Origin: Echinicola arenosa
GTDB lineage: Bacteria > Bacteroidota > Bacteroidia > Cytophagales > Cyclobacteriaceae
Assembly (NCBI RefSeq): GCF_014841125.1
Contig: NZ_JACYTQ010000006.1
Coordinates: 1-64,000 of the forward strand
Length of the DNA: 64,000 bases
Direction of reading: 5' to 3'
Shown: positions 1 through 8,905 of the stretch, piece by piece
Layout: each line of letters opens with the position of its first letter
Position numbering within the stretch: position 1 is the first letter of the stretch
Position numbers and translations under genes: made by a program
Notes under the pieces: generated by a model
Seen by the model: the letters and a program-made list of their open reading frames with translations, nothing else
Database searches by the model: none
What the model was told of the DNA's origin: nothing

Positions 1-273
1 TTTTTCCATGATACTATTTAATTAATGATAAAACATGGAATGAATTTAGTGTAAGCAACTGATATTAAACCTATTAAAGCTTTAAAAATCAAACAACTAC
101 CGACGTAGGAGGTTTTGTTCAACTTGTTTATATGTCTGGTTTTTACAGACATATCCTTCCAATTTAGCGGAATAAGTCTGGTTTTAGTTTCTTTATTTTT
201 TTAAAACCTAAAACTAAACAGTCCATTTCATAAATAAAATATCCCGCTTGGGGTATTTTACACCAAAACTCCA
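1..273. other. gene-free left edge with one inverted repeat
   Basis: No credible gene is seen. The only clear structure is a perfect 9-bp inverted repeat, ATATGTCTG at 130-138 and CAGACATAT at 146-154, with a 7-nt loop. No T-run follows it on either strand, so it does not look like a simple terminator. Its role is unknown. Confidence 0.4.
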
Positions 274-302
274 TAAAAAAAGCCCTCCAATCGAAGGGCT
301 TC
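274..302 (-). terminator. Rho-independent terminator of the XRE regulator gene
   Basis: A 7-bp stem (AAGCCCT at 280-286, AGGGCTT at 295-301) is followed on the minus strand by a run of T (A-run at 275-280 on the plus strand). It lies about 110 bp beyond the stop of the minus-strand regulator gene, where its terminator would be expected. Confidence 0.7.
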
Positions 303-409
303 CATAATTTATTGAATAGGGTTTAAACAACTTATATAATTTCTTAGCTTCCTTAAGTTAATAAATTGCGCTGTTTAAATCCACTAAAGGCTTTAGATTT
401 TCTCTCCTT

Positions 410-943
410 CTACTTTTTTGTTTTATAATGGAAAACAGCTCCAGTTCCAGTTTTGTCTTCTTTAACAACTATACCTTTTTCCACTAATCTACTCATCTCT
501 CTAGATACAGCTTTACTTTTGAGGTCATAGTCAGAAAATATTGATATTATCTCCGATATTTTTAGTCCTTTTTTCATTTCAGGATGGGGAAGAACTTTAC
601 TTAATAAAAAATCTGGCAAGGAGTTTTTATTATGAAAATATTCTTTGTTCATAATATTTTCATTTTTGAATTGGCTTAAAACTGTTAAATCCTTTCCAAT
701 CCCAATATTATCTTTTTTCAATAGATCATCAATTGATACATTATAAAGGTTGGAATATGCTAATAAGGTTTTGGTGTTGGGATTTACTTGGTTATCAGTT
801 CTTTCAAGTTGTCTAATATGATCGGATGAAAAGCCTGTAGCAGCTTCTACACCATAAATGGAAAGCTTTGCCTCAATTCTTAATGATTTTAAGTTTTTTG
901 CTAGCTGAGATAAATCTATGGTAACCTGTTTTTTCCCCTTCAT
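410..943 (-). CDS. XRE-family helix-turn-helix transcriptional regulator
   Basis: Predicted cytoplasmic DNA-binding protein of about 177 residues. The N-terminal 75 residues match a Cro/C1-type helix-turn-helix: LAKNLKSLR, then a segment with SSDHIRQLER as likely recognition helix, ending in SIDDLLKK. The C-terminal part (KISEIISIF through GIVVKED) looks like a winged-helix segment, so the protein may have two DNA-binding regions. Two in-frame ATG starts exist, at 964 and 943. The second is preferred because it removes a hydrophobic stretch unlike an XRE N-terminus. The gene stands alone; its target is unknown, and it may regulate itself. Confidence 0.75.
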   Translation of the reverse strand: MKGKKQVTIDLSQLAKNLKSLRIEAKLSIYGVEAATGFSSDHIRQLERTDNQVNPNTKTLLAYSNLYNVSIDDLLKKDNIGIGKDLTVLSQFKNENIMNKEYFHNKNSLPDFLLSKVLPHPEMKKGLKISEIISIFSDYDLKSKAVSREMSRLVEKGIVVKEDKTGTGAVFHYKTKK

Positions 944-1081
944 AAGACAAATAGATAAAAACATTTGTCCTCATTATTTGGGATTTAATTTGTTTTTTGA
1001 GTACCATTTGCTATATTGCCAATGTTATTTAGAACATATTAAGTGTGAAATAGGCAACTAATCAAAGTCTTGTTGTAGAAA

Positions 1082-1210
1082 CGTAGGAAATTTCTTGAAA
1101 CGCAGGACAGAGAGTAGTGGCCCATCCGCTATATTTGTTATATAGAGGTGGGCTCACTCTTGAGCATGCGTTTCAGAATATCTCAATTTGAGGTATTCGG
1201 GTCTCCTACG
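1082..1210. repeat. branched inverted repeat (structured RNA or MITE candidate)
   Basis: Nested complementary arms are visible: CGTAGGA (1082-1088) with TCCTACG (1204-1210); GAAACGCA (1097-1104) with TGCGTTTC (1167-1174); AGAGT..GGCCCA (1111-1124) with TGGGCTCACTCT (1149-1160); CTATAT (1129-1134) with ATATAG (1140-1145). A side hairpin, GAATATCTCA (1176-1185) with TGAGGTATTC (1189-1198), sits between the outer and inner stems. The whole would fold into a branched structure. No ORF fits it. Whether it is transcribed or is a mobile miniature element cannot be told from one copy. Confidence 0.5.
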
Positions 1211-1758
1211 TCCCATACAACATGCCATGAGTGTAGCACCATCTCTTCCACTTTTTAGATAGAGATATGCTTCATTTTTGGAGAAAATATTAATTATAGG
1301 TTCAAATGAAGCAATCTAAAAACCGCCTTTACAGAGTTAAACTAGCTTTTCTTTATAGAGAAATAGGAAAGGTATGTTTGTTTTGTTTTGCTCAGCTCAT
1401 CTCTAGGCGTGATTTAACTTTATTTGATATCATTTTTGAGAGAAAACCGAAAAATCCGATCTAATAACATTTGGATATAAGTATGGAGCATATCGATTAT
1501 GTGCGCATAGATCAATTACTCCATTCCAAATACCCAAAAACACCATCAAACCTATTTTAAAATGTATACATCGTACTGGGTACCTCATACCCCGTACTTT
1601 TCGACGATTCCGAGGCTGCATTCGCCTGGGGGACGCCCCTCGCGTCTGGTAGGGCAGCCTAGCCCGGAGCTTTATAAGTGCTGGGGTAATTAAATGATTT
1701 CTTAAATAATGTAGAAGTGTTGGAAAAGACACTAGACGTCAGATTTAAGACGTGAGAC
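1211..1758. other. intergenic DNA without recognisable gene
   Basis: No supported gene is seen. A 100-residue minus-strand reading frame at 1430-1732 has no family resemblance and is rich in Arg and Pro, as expected of chance translation. The stretch around 1590-1670 is more GC-rich than its surroundings and may be decayed repeat DNA. Confidence 0.4.
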
Positions 1759-1904
1759 TTACCCCCTAAATCCCCCTGAAGGGAGGGACAAGCGTAAAGA
1801 AAACAGTCGGTGACTGTTTTTAGCGAGTAGCCAGCTTGCAGGGCAAGTGATTTCGTTTACGAGATCGGTTCCTCACCCTAAAGGGGGAGGCTAGGAGGGG
1901 GTAA
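1759..1904. repeat. MITE-like element with imperfect terminal inverted repeats
   Basis: The left end reads TTACCCCCTAAATCCCCC and the right end, reverse complemented, reads TTACCCCCTCCTAGCCTCCC. The two ends are therefore imperfect inverted repeats around a core of roughly 90 bp. No coding capacity is seen. Short non-coding DNA with inverted ends suggests a miniature inverted-repeat element, but no target duplication or second copy was established. Confidence 0.45.
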
Positions 1905-1908
1905 ATAC

Positions 1909-1943
1909 GAGATTGCTTCTTCCCTATGGTCATCGCAATGACG
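1909..1943. repeat. GTCATTGCGA / GCAATCTC dispersed hairpin repeat, copy 1
   Basis: The segment starts with GAGATTGC and ends with GCAATGAC. It is the reverse orientation of the dispersed intergenic repeat also seen at 6995-7030 and, degraded, at 22343-22384. It carries no gene. Confidence 0.5.
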
Positions 1944-2058
1944 GATTTGGGGGCGTTCTCGACTCCGTAAACAAGTCTAGCGTCTTTAGTCTAGCGTCTA
2001 GCATCTGACAAGACTCCGAGTCTTGTCCCAACACTTTCTACACAACCGCATTTTAAGC

Positions 2059-3768
2059 ATGAAAAAAACAACGTTCACGTGCTTCCTGGCATTGCTATGC
2101 CTAACCCGAAGCCAATACCTACCCAAAAAGTTGCCCTTTGCCCAGATCGGGACAGGATCAAATGGTCCTGCCCCTTTTCTCTCCATAAGCGCCTTTTTGA
2201 TAAAACCCTATATACTACTCGTATTTTGCATGGTTTGGATAAGCCAATGTGCTTCCCCTTCTTGGGCACAGCAGACGCCTGCTGTCATTTATGGAGAATA
2301 TGCCTCCAAAGAGCCTTCTTCAGCCCTTAACCTGAAGCTATGGCATGATGTGCTCAGAATCACTACTGACGAATCTCCTGACCTGGATATGAGGATAGTA
2401 TTGGAGAAGGCAAGCTTGACCCAAGGGGTGTATTCACGGCATGACAAAACCTTTAAGATTAACCTACCTGCCAAATACCTGCCTGCTTGGATAAGCCTGA
2501 CGGATTCCATGGGGAATTACTTAATGTACAGAACGCTGATCTCTCCGGGAGATAGCCTGAAGATCAAAGTGGATAGACTGTTTAACCAAACCTTTTTCTC
2601 GGGTCCATCTGCCGCTACTTTCCAATTGCAGCATAAGCTCCAAGACCTGTGGCTCGCCCATAAGTTCAGTGCTCCATTTTACTTGGATTTGATGCTTTCA
2701 AACCCAGGCCAACAAGAACAGTACACAAGCAAAATTGATCTACATAACCGGAACTTCGCAAAGGAGGTGGTGCCACTCACGGATCACAAAGTAGTATTGG
2801 ATATGTTAAAACAGCGATGGGCTAATGTCCCCCATGATCAGCTTGAGGATATTCTTAGGACATATAAGGATCGGATTCCAGAAGAGCAATACCAGACCGT
2901 CAGGGCGGAATACTTGTCCCGGTTTTACTTCCCCATCATTTACAGCTTCGAAAGGATAAATTACCCAAGGCTGCTAAAAGCGGACCACAGTATGCTTCTT
3001 CCAGAATTTGACCGATTCTTGGAGAATGCCTTTAGTGAATCATTCATAGAATTGGATGCCGATCAAGCAGGATTTTCACCTTCCTACCTGCTCTTATCAG
3101 AATACTTGCTAAGAGGAAAGTCCACTATTTCGGGCATCCCCGTGCTTAAGTGGGCAGAATCCATCAAGAATACCCCGGTCAGGGAAAGCATCCTGACAGC
3201 CTACTTTTCCCACAGGAATATCATCCTCAAACACGGCACTGAGGACTTGGAGACATTTTACAAGACCATGGAAACGGCCGCGCTAAAGCTCCGAATAAAA
3301 AAGATCTATCAGGCTTCTCTGACAGGAGATCCTGTACCCGAATATGATTTTATATCACAGGAGGGGAAGCCTGTCCAACTAAGTCAGTTTAAAGGGAAAA
3401 CCGTGCTCTTGGACTTTTGGATGACAGGCTGCTCAGCCTGTATCGCCTTTAATAAATATCACTTCGGCAAACTAAAGGAAAGGTTCTCGGAGGAGGAAAA
3501 CTTGGTGATTCTTGCCGTTTCCATTGACAGCAAACGTGATACTTGGCAAAAGAGCATCCGCTCTGGTCGCTATACCCCTGATGGCATCATACAACTGTAC
3601 ACCGGAGGCAAAGGTACCGCGCACCCTTACTTGGATCATTATGCCATAGGGGCTTTTCCATACTTGCAGCTAATCGACAAGGATGGAAAACTGGCCACCC
3701 TGGGATTCAACAAACCTACCTATCAGGACATCACTGCCAAAATAGAGCAGTTACTGAGCAAACCATAA
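2059..3768 (+). CDS. TlpA-like thiol-disulfide oxidoreductase, exported
   Basis: Thioredoxin-fold protein predicted to act in the periplasm or at the envelope. The C-terminal domain (about residues 425-569) contains an active-site CxxC, C458-S-A-C461, in the context LLDFWMTGCSACIAF. The long N-terminal region has no recognised domain. ATG 2059 is chosen, but a better signal peptide begins at TTG 2197 (IKPYILLVF, ending SWAQ). The residues between the two starts look like translated repeat DNA, with a GGGACAGGA/TCCTG hairpin near 2148-2175, so the N-terminus is uncertain. The gene is 30 bp upstream of a SusC gene and probably cotranscribed with it, suggesting redox handling of a peptide substrate or partner. 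Confidence 0.8.
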   Translation: MKKTTFTCFLALLCLTRSQYLPKKLPFAQIGTGSNGPAPFLSISAFLIKPYILLVFCMVWISQCASPSWAQQTPAVIYGEYASKEPSSALNLKLWHDVLRITTDESPDLDMRIVLEKASLTQGVYSRHDKTFKINLPAKYLPAWISLTDSMGNYLMYRTLISPGDSLKIKVDRLFNQTFFSGPSAATFQLQHKLQDLWLAHKFSAPFYLDLMLSNPGQQEQYTSKIDLHNRNFAKEVVPLTDHKVVLDMLKQRWANVPHDQLEDILRTYKDRIPEEQYQTVRAEYLSRFYFPIIYSFERINYPRLLKADHSMLLPEFDRFLENAFSESFIELDADQAGFSPSYLLLSEYLLRGKSTISGIPVLKWAESIKNTPVRESILTAYFSHRNIILKHGTEDLETFYKTMETAALKLRIKKIYQASLTGDPVPEYDFISQEGKPVQLSQFKGKTVLLDFWMTGCSACIAFNKYHFGKLKERFSEEENLVILAVSIDSKRDTWQKSIRSGRYTPDGIIQLYTGGKGTAHPYLDHYAIGAFPYLQLIDKDGKLATLGFNKPTYQDITAKIEQLLSKP

Positions 3769-3798
3769 TAGATCCTTTTATCATAACCACTAAATACC

Positions 3799-6700
3799 AT
3801 GAAAAAATATTTACTTCTATTACTAGTCCTGATCATGGCCACTGCTGCTCATGCACAGGAAGAACGCATTGTTTTGAGCGGCACGGTATTGGCCAAAAGC
3901 ACCCAGGAACCACTGGTAGGGGCATTGGTGAGCCTTGATGACTTGACCTGGAGTACTGTGACGGATGAAGAGGGCGCTTTCAGCCTTTTGGTAAAGAAAG
4001 GGATACTTGACCTGTCGGTATCTTACCTCGGCTTTTCCCAATACCACCGGAAATTAAACCTGCTAAAGGATACCTCGATTACGGTGCTTTTGGAAGAGGA
4101 TGATATCAACCTGTCCACGGTGGAAGTGATGGCCACAGGCTATCAGGAAATCCCAAAGGAAAGGGCTACTGGCTCATTCGTACATATCGATAAATCACTG
4201 GTAAATCGACGTGTCAGCACCTCAATATTGGATCGGCTGGAGGATATCAGTTCAGGCCTGATATTCAACAGGACCGGACCTGCCAATGACCCCATCAGCA
4301 TACGGGGCAGAAATACCTTGTTTGCCAATACCAGTCCCTTGATCATTATTGACCACTTCCCATATGATGGACCCTTGGAAAACATCAATCCCAATGATGT
4401 GGAAAGTGTCACCATTCTTCGGGATGCGGCGGCAGCCTCCATTTGGGGTGCCAGGGCCGGCAATGGGGTGATTGTCATTACTACCAAGAAAAGAGACAAT
4501 GCCTCACCTCAGTTCAGCTTTAATACGAACATCAATTTCTATGAAAAGCCGGATCCCTTTTATGAGCCTGTCATGTCCATAAATGATTTTATCGATATCG
4601 AACAGATGCTTTTCGACAATAACTACTATAGCCGTTACGAAAACAATAGAAACCATCCTGCTCTCTCTCCTGTAGTGGAAACGCTCATCAAAGGAAGGGA
4701 TGGACTATTGACCGATACGCAGGTGAATGAAGCCATAGCAGCTTACCGATCCATGGACAGTAGGAGGGAGCTGGCGCAGTATTTTTACAGACCCCAAGTA
4801 AATCAGCAATACGCCATCAACCTCAATGGAGGGGCAGAGAAATTTTCTTATGCGCTCTCTGCAGGATTTGACAGAAATCTCGAAAATACCGTCGGCAATA
4901 CCTTCAGCAGGTACACCATCAGTAATCGTTTTACTTGGAAACTGGCCAAAGATAAATTGCGGATCGGTACGGGTATTTACTTGGTGAGAACGGATCGGAA
5001 TATTACCACCGAACTTCCTCCTACAACCTTCCCTTATGAGCCCTTTGCGGATGTCACCACAGGGCAGCACCTTTCACTCACAAGGGAGTATTCAAGCAGG
5101 TACATCCAAAGTATCCAAAACTCTGGCCTCCTGGACTGGACCTATGTGCCCTTGGATGAAATTGGGGCAAGTGATAAGAGGACTTTGCAGAATGACTACA
5201 GGATAAATATCGATTTGTCCTATAAGCTCTTGCCTGGCTTGACTTTGGAAGGCTATTACCAATACTGGAACAATAGCACGACGGGTAATGACATCCAATC
5301 CACCCAACTCTTCAGTACCAGAAACCTGATCAACAGGTACACGCAGGTGGATTTGGATGGCCAATTAACCTATCCCATACCACAGGAAGCTATCTTTGAC
5401 TTGCAGTCAAATAACGCCTTCAGCCATAGCCTAAGGGGGCAGTTGACTTACACCAAGCAATGGGGAAATGCCCATAGCATCGATGCAATAGGGGGATGGG
5501 AACTCAAGGATTACCAGACCACGGCAAGGTCTACCCGCTATTACGGCTATCAGGAACAGTTGGCCATCTCTAAACCAGTCGATCTTACTACCCGTTTCAG
5601 CCAATACCACAATGGAACCCTGTCATCCATTCCAGACGGAGCCTCCCATGCTGCTTACTTTGATCGTTTCGTGTCCCAGTACCTCAATGCCTCCTATACT
5701 TATGACCATAAGCTCAACCTTTCTTTGAGTGCCAGAAGGGATGCTTCCAACCTCTTCGGGGTAGAGACAAACCAAAAAGCCGTGCCCCTTTGGTCAGTAG
5801 GGGCAGGGTGGACCTTGTCTGAAGAGGATTTCTGGAATTCACAGGCATTCCCTTTTGTGAAGTTGAGGGCTACTTATGGTGAAAACGGCAATGTGGACAA
5901 ATCCGTCTCCGCGCTGACCACAGCGACCTATTTTACCAATTATGCCACCTTGATTTCGGCTGGTCAGCTGGCGGGAAATATTTCCCATCCGGCCAATAGG
6001 CGTTTGAAATGGGAGCGCATTGCTATCCTGAACTTGGGGCTTGATGTGGAATCCAAAAACAGCAGGCTAAAGGGGCAGATTGAAGTTTATTCAAAAAAAG
6101 GGCTGGACCTAATTGGTGACTCCCCTTATATCCCTTCCACAGGTTTTTCCACTTTAAGGACAAACAGTGCCAGTACCAAAAGTGCTGGTATGGACATAGA
6201 AGTCCAATCCCAAAACCTGATAGGAAACTTTCAGTGGTCGACCAACCTACTCTTCAGCACCATAAAGGAAAAAGTAACGGATTATTATTTCGAGTCCACT
6301 CCGATCAATTACCTCGCACAGCGACAGGCCTCCCTTTATCCTTTGGAAGACAAACCATTATTCGCCATCTATAGTATCCTCTGGGGAGGTTTAAATCCCG
6401 ATACAGGAGCACCTAGGGGTATGTTGGACGGCGAGCCTAGCGAAGACTACTTGGCGATTTTCAGATCATTAAGTCCAGAAAACCTCCAGTACCACGGGCC
6501 TAGACGACCCACGGTGTTTGGAGCCATTAGGAACAGCTTTGGTTTTAAAAACTTTCAGCTCTCCTTTAATATTTCCTATAGGATGGGCTATTACTACAGA
6601 AGGGAATCCGTTCTCTACGCATCTGTATTGAAGGGAGAGGGAGGGCACGCCGACTATGGTCGGAGATGGCAGCAGCCCGGGGATGAAAACTTTACACAAG

Positions 6701-6987
6701 TCCCTTCACTGCCAAGCTCCACCAATACCTTAAGGGACAATATATACAGATACAGCGACGAGTTAGTGGAAAAAGGCGATCATTTCCGCTTACAGGACAT
6801 ACGTTTGGCCTATACCCTGGACAACCGCAGGATACCTTCATTGCCCTTCAAGAGATTGGAATTGTATACCTACGCCAATAACCTCGGGATCATATGGAAG
6901 TCCGCCAAAGACGACCCCCTCGACCCCGACTTCCGAACAGCAAAGCCATTGAAAAGCATTGCAGTAGGAGTGAAAGCAAGCTTTTAA
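3799..6987 (+). CDS. SusC/RagA-family TonB-linked outer membrane transporter
   Basis: Outer-membrane active transporter of 1062 residues powered by TonB. A signal peptide (LLLLLVLIMATAAHAQ) is followed by a carboxypeptidase-regulatory-like beta-sandwich (about 23-105) beginning LSGTVLAKSTQEPLVGA. A TonB plug follows, with RGRNTLFANTSPLIIID and the conserved DVESVTILRDAAAASIWG, and then a large beta-barrel ending in Phe. It works as a pair with the SusD lipoprotein downstream, but the two are separated by 513 bp of repeat DNA, whereas such pairs are usually close. No polysaccharide-degrading enzymes are adjacent, so a peptide or other small substrate is as likely as a glycan. Confidence 0.93.
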   Translation: MKKYLLLLLVLIMATAAHAQEERIVLSGTVLAKSTQEPLVGALVSLDDLTWSTVTDEEGAFSLLVKKGILDLSVSYLGFSQYHRKLNLLKDTSITVLLEEDDINLSTVEVMATGYQEIPKERATGSFVHIDKSLVNRRVSTSILDRLEDISSGLIFNRTGPANDPISIRGRNTLFANTSPLIIIDHFPYDGPLENINPNDVESVTILRDAAAASIWGARAGNGVIVITTKKRDNASPQFSFNTNINFYEKPDPFYEPVMSINDFIDIEQMLFDNNYYSRYENNRNHPALSPVVETLIKGRDGLLTDTQVNEAIAAYRSMDSRRELAQYFYRPQVNQQYAINLNGGAEKFSYALSAGFDRNLENTVGNTFSRYTISNRFTWKLAKDKLRIGTGIYLVRTDRNITTELPPTTFPYEPFADVTTGQHLSLTREYSSRYIQSIQNSGLLDWTYVPLDEIGASDKRTLQNDYRINIDLSYKLLPGLTLEGYYQYWNNSTTGNDIQSTQLFSTRNLINRYTQVDLDGQLTYPIPQEAIFDLQSNNAFSHSLRGQLTYTKQWGNAHSIDAIGGWELKDYQTTARSTRYYGYQEQLAISKPVDLTTRFSQYHNGTLSSIPDGASHAAYFDRFVSQYLNASYTYDHKLNLSLSARRDASNLFGVETNQKAVPLWSVGAGWTLSEEDFWNSQAFPFVKLRATYGENGNVDKSVSALTTATYFTNYATLISAGQLAGNISHPANRRLKWERIAILNLGLDVESKNSRLKGQIEVYSKKGLDLIGDSPYIPSTGFSTLRTNSASTKSAGMDIEVQSQNLIGNFQWSTNLLFSTIKEKVTDYYFESTPINYLAQRQASLYPLEDKPLFAIYSILWGGLNPDTGAPRGMLDGEPSEDYLAIFRSLSPENLQYHGPRRPTVFGAIRNSFGFKNFQLSFNISYRMGYYYRRESVLYASVLKGEGGHADYGRRWQQPGDENFTQVPSLPSSTNTLRDNIYRYSDELVEKGDHFRLQDIRLAYTLDNRRIPSLPFKRLELYTYANNLGIIWKSAKDDPLDPDFRTAKPLKSIAVGVKASF

Positions 6988-6994
6988 AGAACCA

Positions 6995-7030
6995 CGTCAT
7001 TGCGAGGAGCCATGCGTCGTGGCAATCTCC
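6995..7030. repeat. GTCATTGCGA / GCAATCTC dispersed hairpin repeat, copy 2
   Basis: The segment reads from GTCATTGCGAGGAGC to GGCAATCTCC. It is the same family as 1909-1943 in the opposite orientation. It lies directly after the SusC stop codon, inside the expanded SusC-SusD spacer. Confidence 0.55.
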
Positions 7031-7042
7031 TCTTCAGAAAAC

Positions 7043-7152
7043 GAGTTGTTCCAAGTCTCTAGCAGAGCGGTGACTTGGAACTCAACTAAAAGGGAGCCTG
7101 CCTGGAGGAAGACAGGTCTCCAGACTCCCACTAACGCAAACGAATTATAAAA
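7043..7152 (+). repeat. duplicated SusD leader, upstream copy, with 20-bp insertion
   Basis: This segment is nearly identical to 7411-7500, which directly precedes the SusD start. Both contain the hairpin GTTCCAAGTC/GACTTGGAAC (here 7048-7057 and 7072-7081). The upstream copy has an extra 20 bp at about 7100-7119 relative to the downstream copy. The extra bases and their flank form a mini-palindrome, CCTGCCT..AGACAGG. A small AAACGAATTATAAAAATA repeat follows at about 7139 and 7173. Confidence 0.75.
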
Positions 7153-7410
7153 ATAACATCTCTAAATAACGGTAAAACGAATTATAAAAATAGGATTGTC
7201 AAAGCCTCTGAGTACATAAGACCATATAATCTCGCTCACGTGAACAAGTCTTGCTACTATGTACTAAAATCTGACTACTATCACCGAGTCCCTTACCGCG
7301 TACTTTCTTCATATGATTTGATAACACAACATCGTCAGCGGGACATGTTTCCAGACGGGAAACCGGGACTCTTTTTAATAGTAAGTAGCAAGATTGAAAC
7401 GAAAAAAGTC

Positions 7411-7500
7411 GAGTTGTTCCAAGTCTCTAGCAAAGCGGTGACTTGGAACTCAACTAAAAGGGAGCCTCCAGACTCCCACTAACTTAAACGAATACAAAAA
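7411..7500 (+). repeat. duplicated SusD leader, downstream copy
   Basis: Second copy of the 7043-7152 segment without the 20-bp insertion, ending at the base before the SusD ATG. The GTTCCAAGTC/GACTTGGAAC hairpin is at 7416-7425 and 7440-7449. It may act as the SusD leader or as a processing or attenuation site between susC and susD; that role is inference. Confidence 0.75.
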
Positions 7501-8853
7501 ATGAAAAATAAACTCAACCCCATATTCACCACCATGATCATCAGCATCATCCATCTATTGACCTCTTGCGAAGAGTTCTTAGACCAAAAACCAAACCTCA
7601 GTATTGAGGCGCCCGAAACAATAACCGATCTTCAGGCCATATTGGACAACGAATCCATAATGAACTATTCCACCATCTTGGACATAGTCGCATCGGATGA
7701 TTATTACCATTCACTGGAAGGTTTCGAATCAGAAGATAAAGAACTATACCGTAATGCCCACATCAGGTCCTTTCATCCTGATATGTATGGAGGAACCAGC
7801 AACGGGGACTGGGTTTATCCTTACAAACAGATTTTTGCAGCTAACTTCTGCCTGGAACAAGCCAATGAACTTATCGTTTCGGATGCTAATACAGAGGCTA
7901 TTAACAATATCATGGGCAGTGCATGGTTTATCAGGGCTTATGCTTTGGCCGAACTGGTCAAGGTATTTGCTCCCCAGTATAGCTCGGCCGCTGCTTCCCA
8001 TTTGTCAATCCCACTTCCCTTAAAATCGGATGTTACCACAGTACCTGATTATATGAGCGTACAAAAAGTATACGACCAAATATTCGAAGACCTGGAACGG
8101 GCACTACCGCTCTTGCCAAGTACCCCTAAATTTAGATCACGGCCATCCAAATCTGCCATCCATGCTTTGAGGGCCAGAGTATACCTGATGATGAAGCAGT
8201 ATGAAAAAGCTTGGATGGAAGCAGATGCCTCACTGGCTATTGATGATCAGTTAATGGACTTCAATCAGCTGAACCCTTCCTTGAATTTTCCTGTGCCCTT
8301 GGGAAATGAGGAAGTGATTTATCATACCTTGGCACCTACCTTTACTTCCATCAATGTAAGTCCCGAAGCACGAATTGATACCACATTGTACAAGTCATAT
8401 CATGATGATGACCTGAGAAAGTCCATCTATTTCCTTATCAATCCACAAGGACATATTAATTATAAAGGAAGCTTTACCTCAGGATATAGTTTCTTCACAG
8501 GGCTTACGGTAAGTGAAATGTTGCTTATAAAAGCGGAGTGCGCCTTAAGAATGGAAAATCCTGTGATAGCTTTTGCCGCTTTGGACAAGCTGCTAAAATC
8601 TCGTTACAGTGAGGGAAGTTACGATCCTGTTTCTTATCAGGACTTGGCTGATCCCCTTGGATTTGTACTGATGGAAAGAAGAAAAGAAATAGTATTCAGA
8701 GGTAGAAGGTGGTCTGATTTGAAAAGGCTTTTAGGAGAAAGAACAGAGCTATTTCCATTAATAAGAAAACTGGGGGATCAGGAATATGTGATGGGAGAGG
8801 AGCCGGACTCATTCGTTTTTCCGATCCCAGAAGAAGAGCTTCAAAACAGATAG
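7501..8853 (+). CDS. SusD/RagB-family nutrient-binding lipoprotein
   Basis: Surface lipoprotein of 450 residues that caps the SusC barrel and captures substrate. The lipobox LLTSC places the lipidated cysteine at C23, followed by EEFLDQKPNLSI, typical of the family N-terminus. TPR-like helices (for example SAWFIRAYALAELVKVF and ALRARVYLMMKQYEKAWMEA) and the late motif LMERRKEIVFRGRRWSDLKRL are characteristic. The C-terminus FPIPEEELQNR is slightly short compared with many relatives. It is placed after SusC and a 513-bp spacer, and ends convergently with the DUF6520-like gene, sharing a probable bidirectional terminator. Confidence 0.93.
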   Translation: MKNKLNPIFTTMIISIIHLLTSCEEFLDQKPNLSIEAPETITDLQAILDNESIMNYSTILDIVASDDYYHSLEGFESEDKELYRNAHIRSFHPDMYGGTSNGDWVYPYKQIFAANFCLEQANELIVSDANTEAINNIMGSAWFIRAYALAELVKVFAPQYSSAAASHLSIPLPLKSDVTTVPDYMSVQKVYDQIFEDLERALPLLPSTPKFRSRPSKSAIHALRARVYLMMKQYEKAWMEADASLAIDDQLMDFNQLNPSLNFPVPLGNEEVIYHTLAPTFTSINVSPEARIDTTLYKSYHDDDLRKSIYFLINPQGHINYKGSFTSGYSFFTGLTVSEMLLIKAECALRMENPVIAFAALDKLLKSRYSEGSYDPVSYQDLADPLGFVLMERRKEIVFRGRRWSDLKRLLGERTELFPLIRKLGDQEYVMGEEPDSFVFPIPEEELQNR

Positions 8854-8866
8854 CTACATTAGAAAA

Positions 8867-8893
8867 CAGGCAATCCTAAAGTAGGATTGCCTG
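8867..8893. terminator. bidirectional terminator hairpin between SusD and DUF6520-like genes
   Basis: A perfect 12-bp stem, CAGGCAATCCTA (8867-8878) and TAGGATTGCCTG (8882-8893), has a 3-nt loop. It lies 13 bp after the SusD stop and 12 bp beyond the stop of the convergent gene. On the minus strand it is followed by TTTTCT, so it fits best as terminator for the small peptide gene and may serve both. Confidence 0.7.
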
Positions 8894-8905
8894 AACCTTT
8901 GGGGT

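Noticed and set aside
1430-1732. 100-codon minus-strand reading frame
   Set aside because: Arg/Pro-rich translation without family resemblance or signal, in decayed repeat DNA.
7240-7482. 80-codon reading frame between susC and susD
   Set aside because: Its second half is translated SusD leader repeat; the same bases occur non-coding at 7043-7152.
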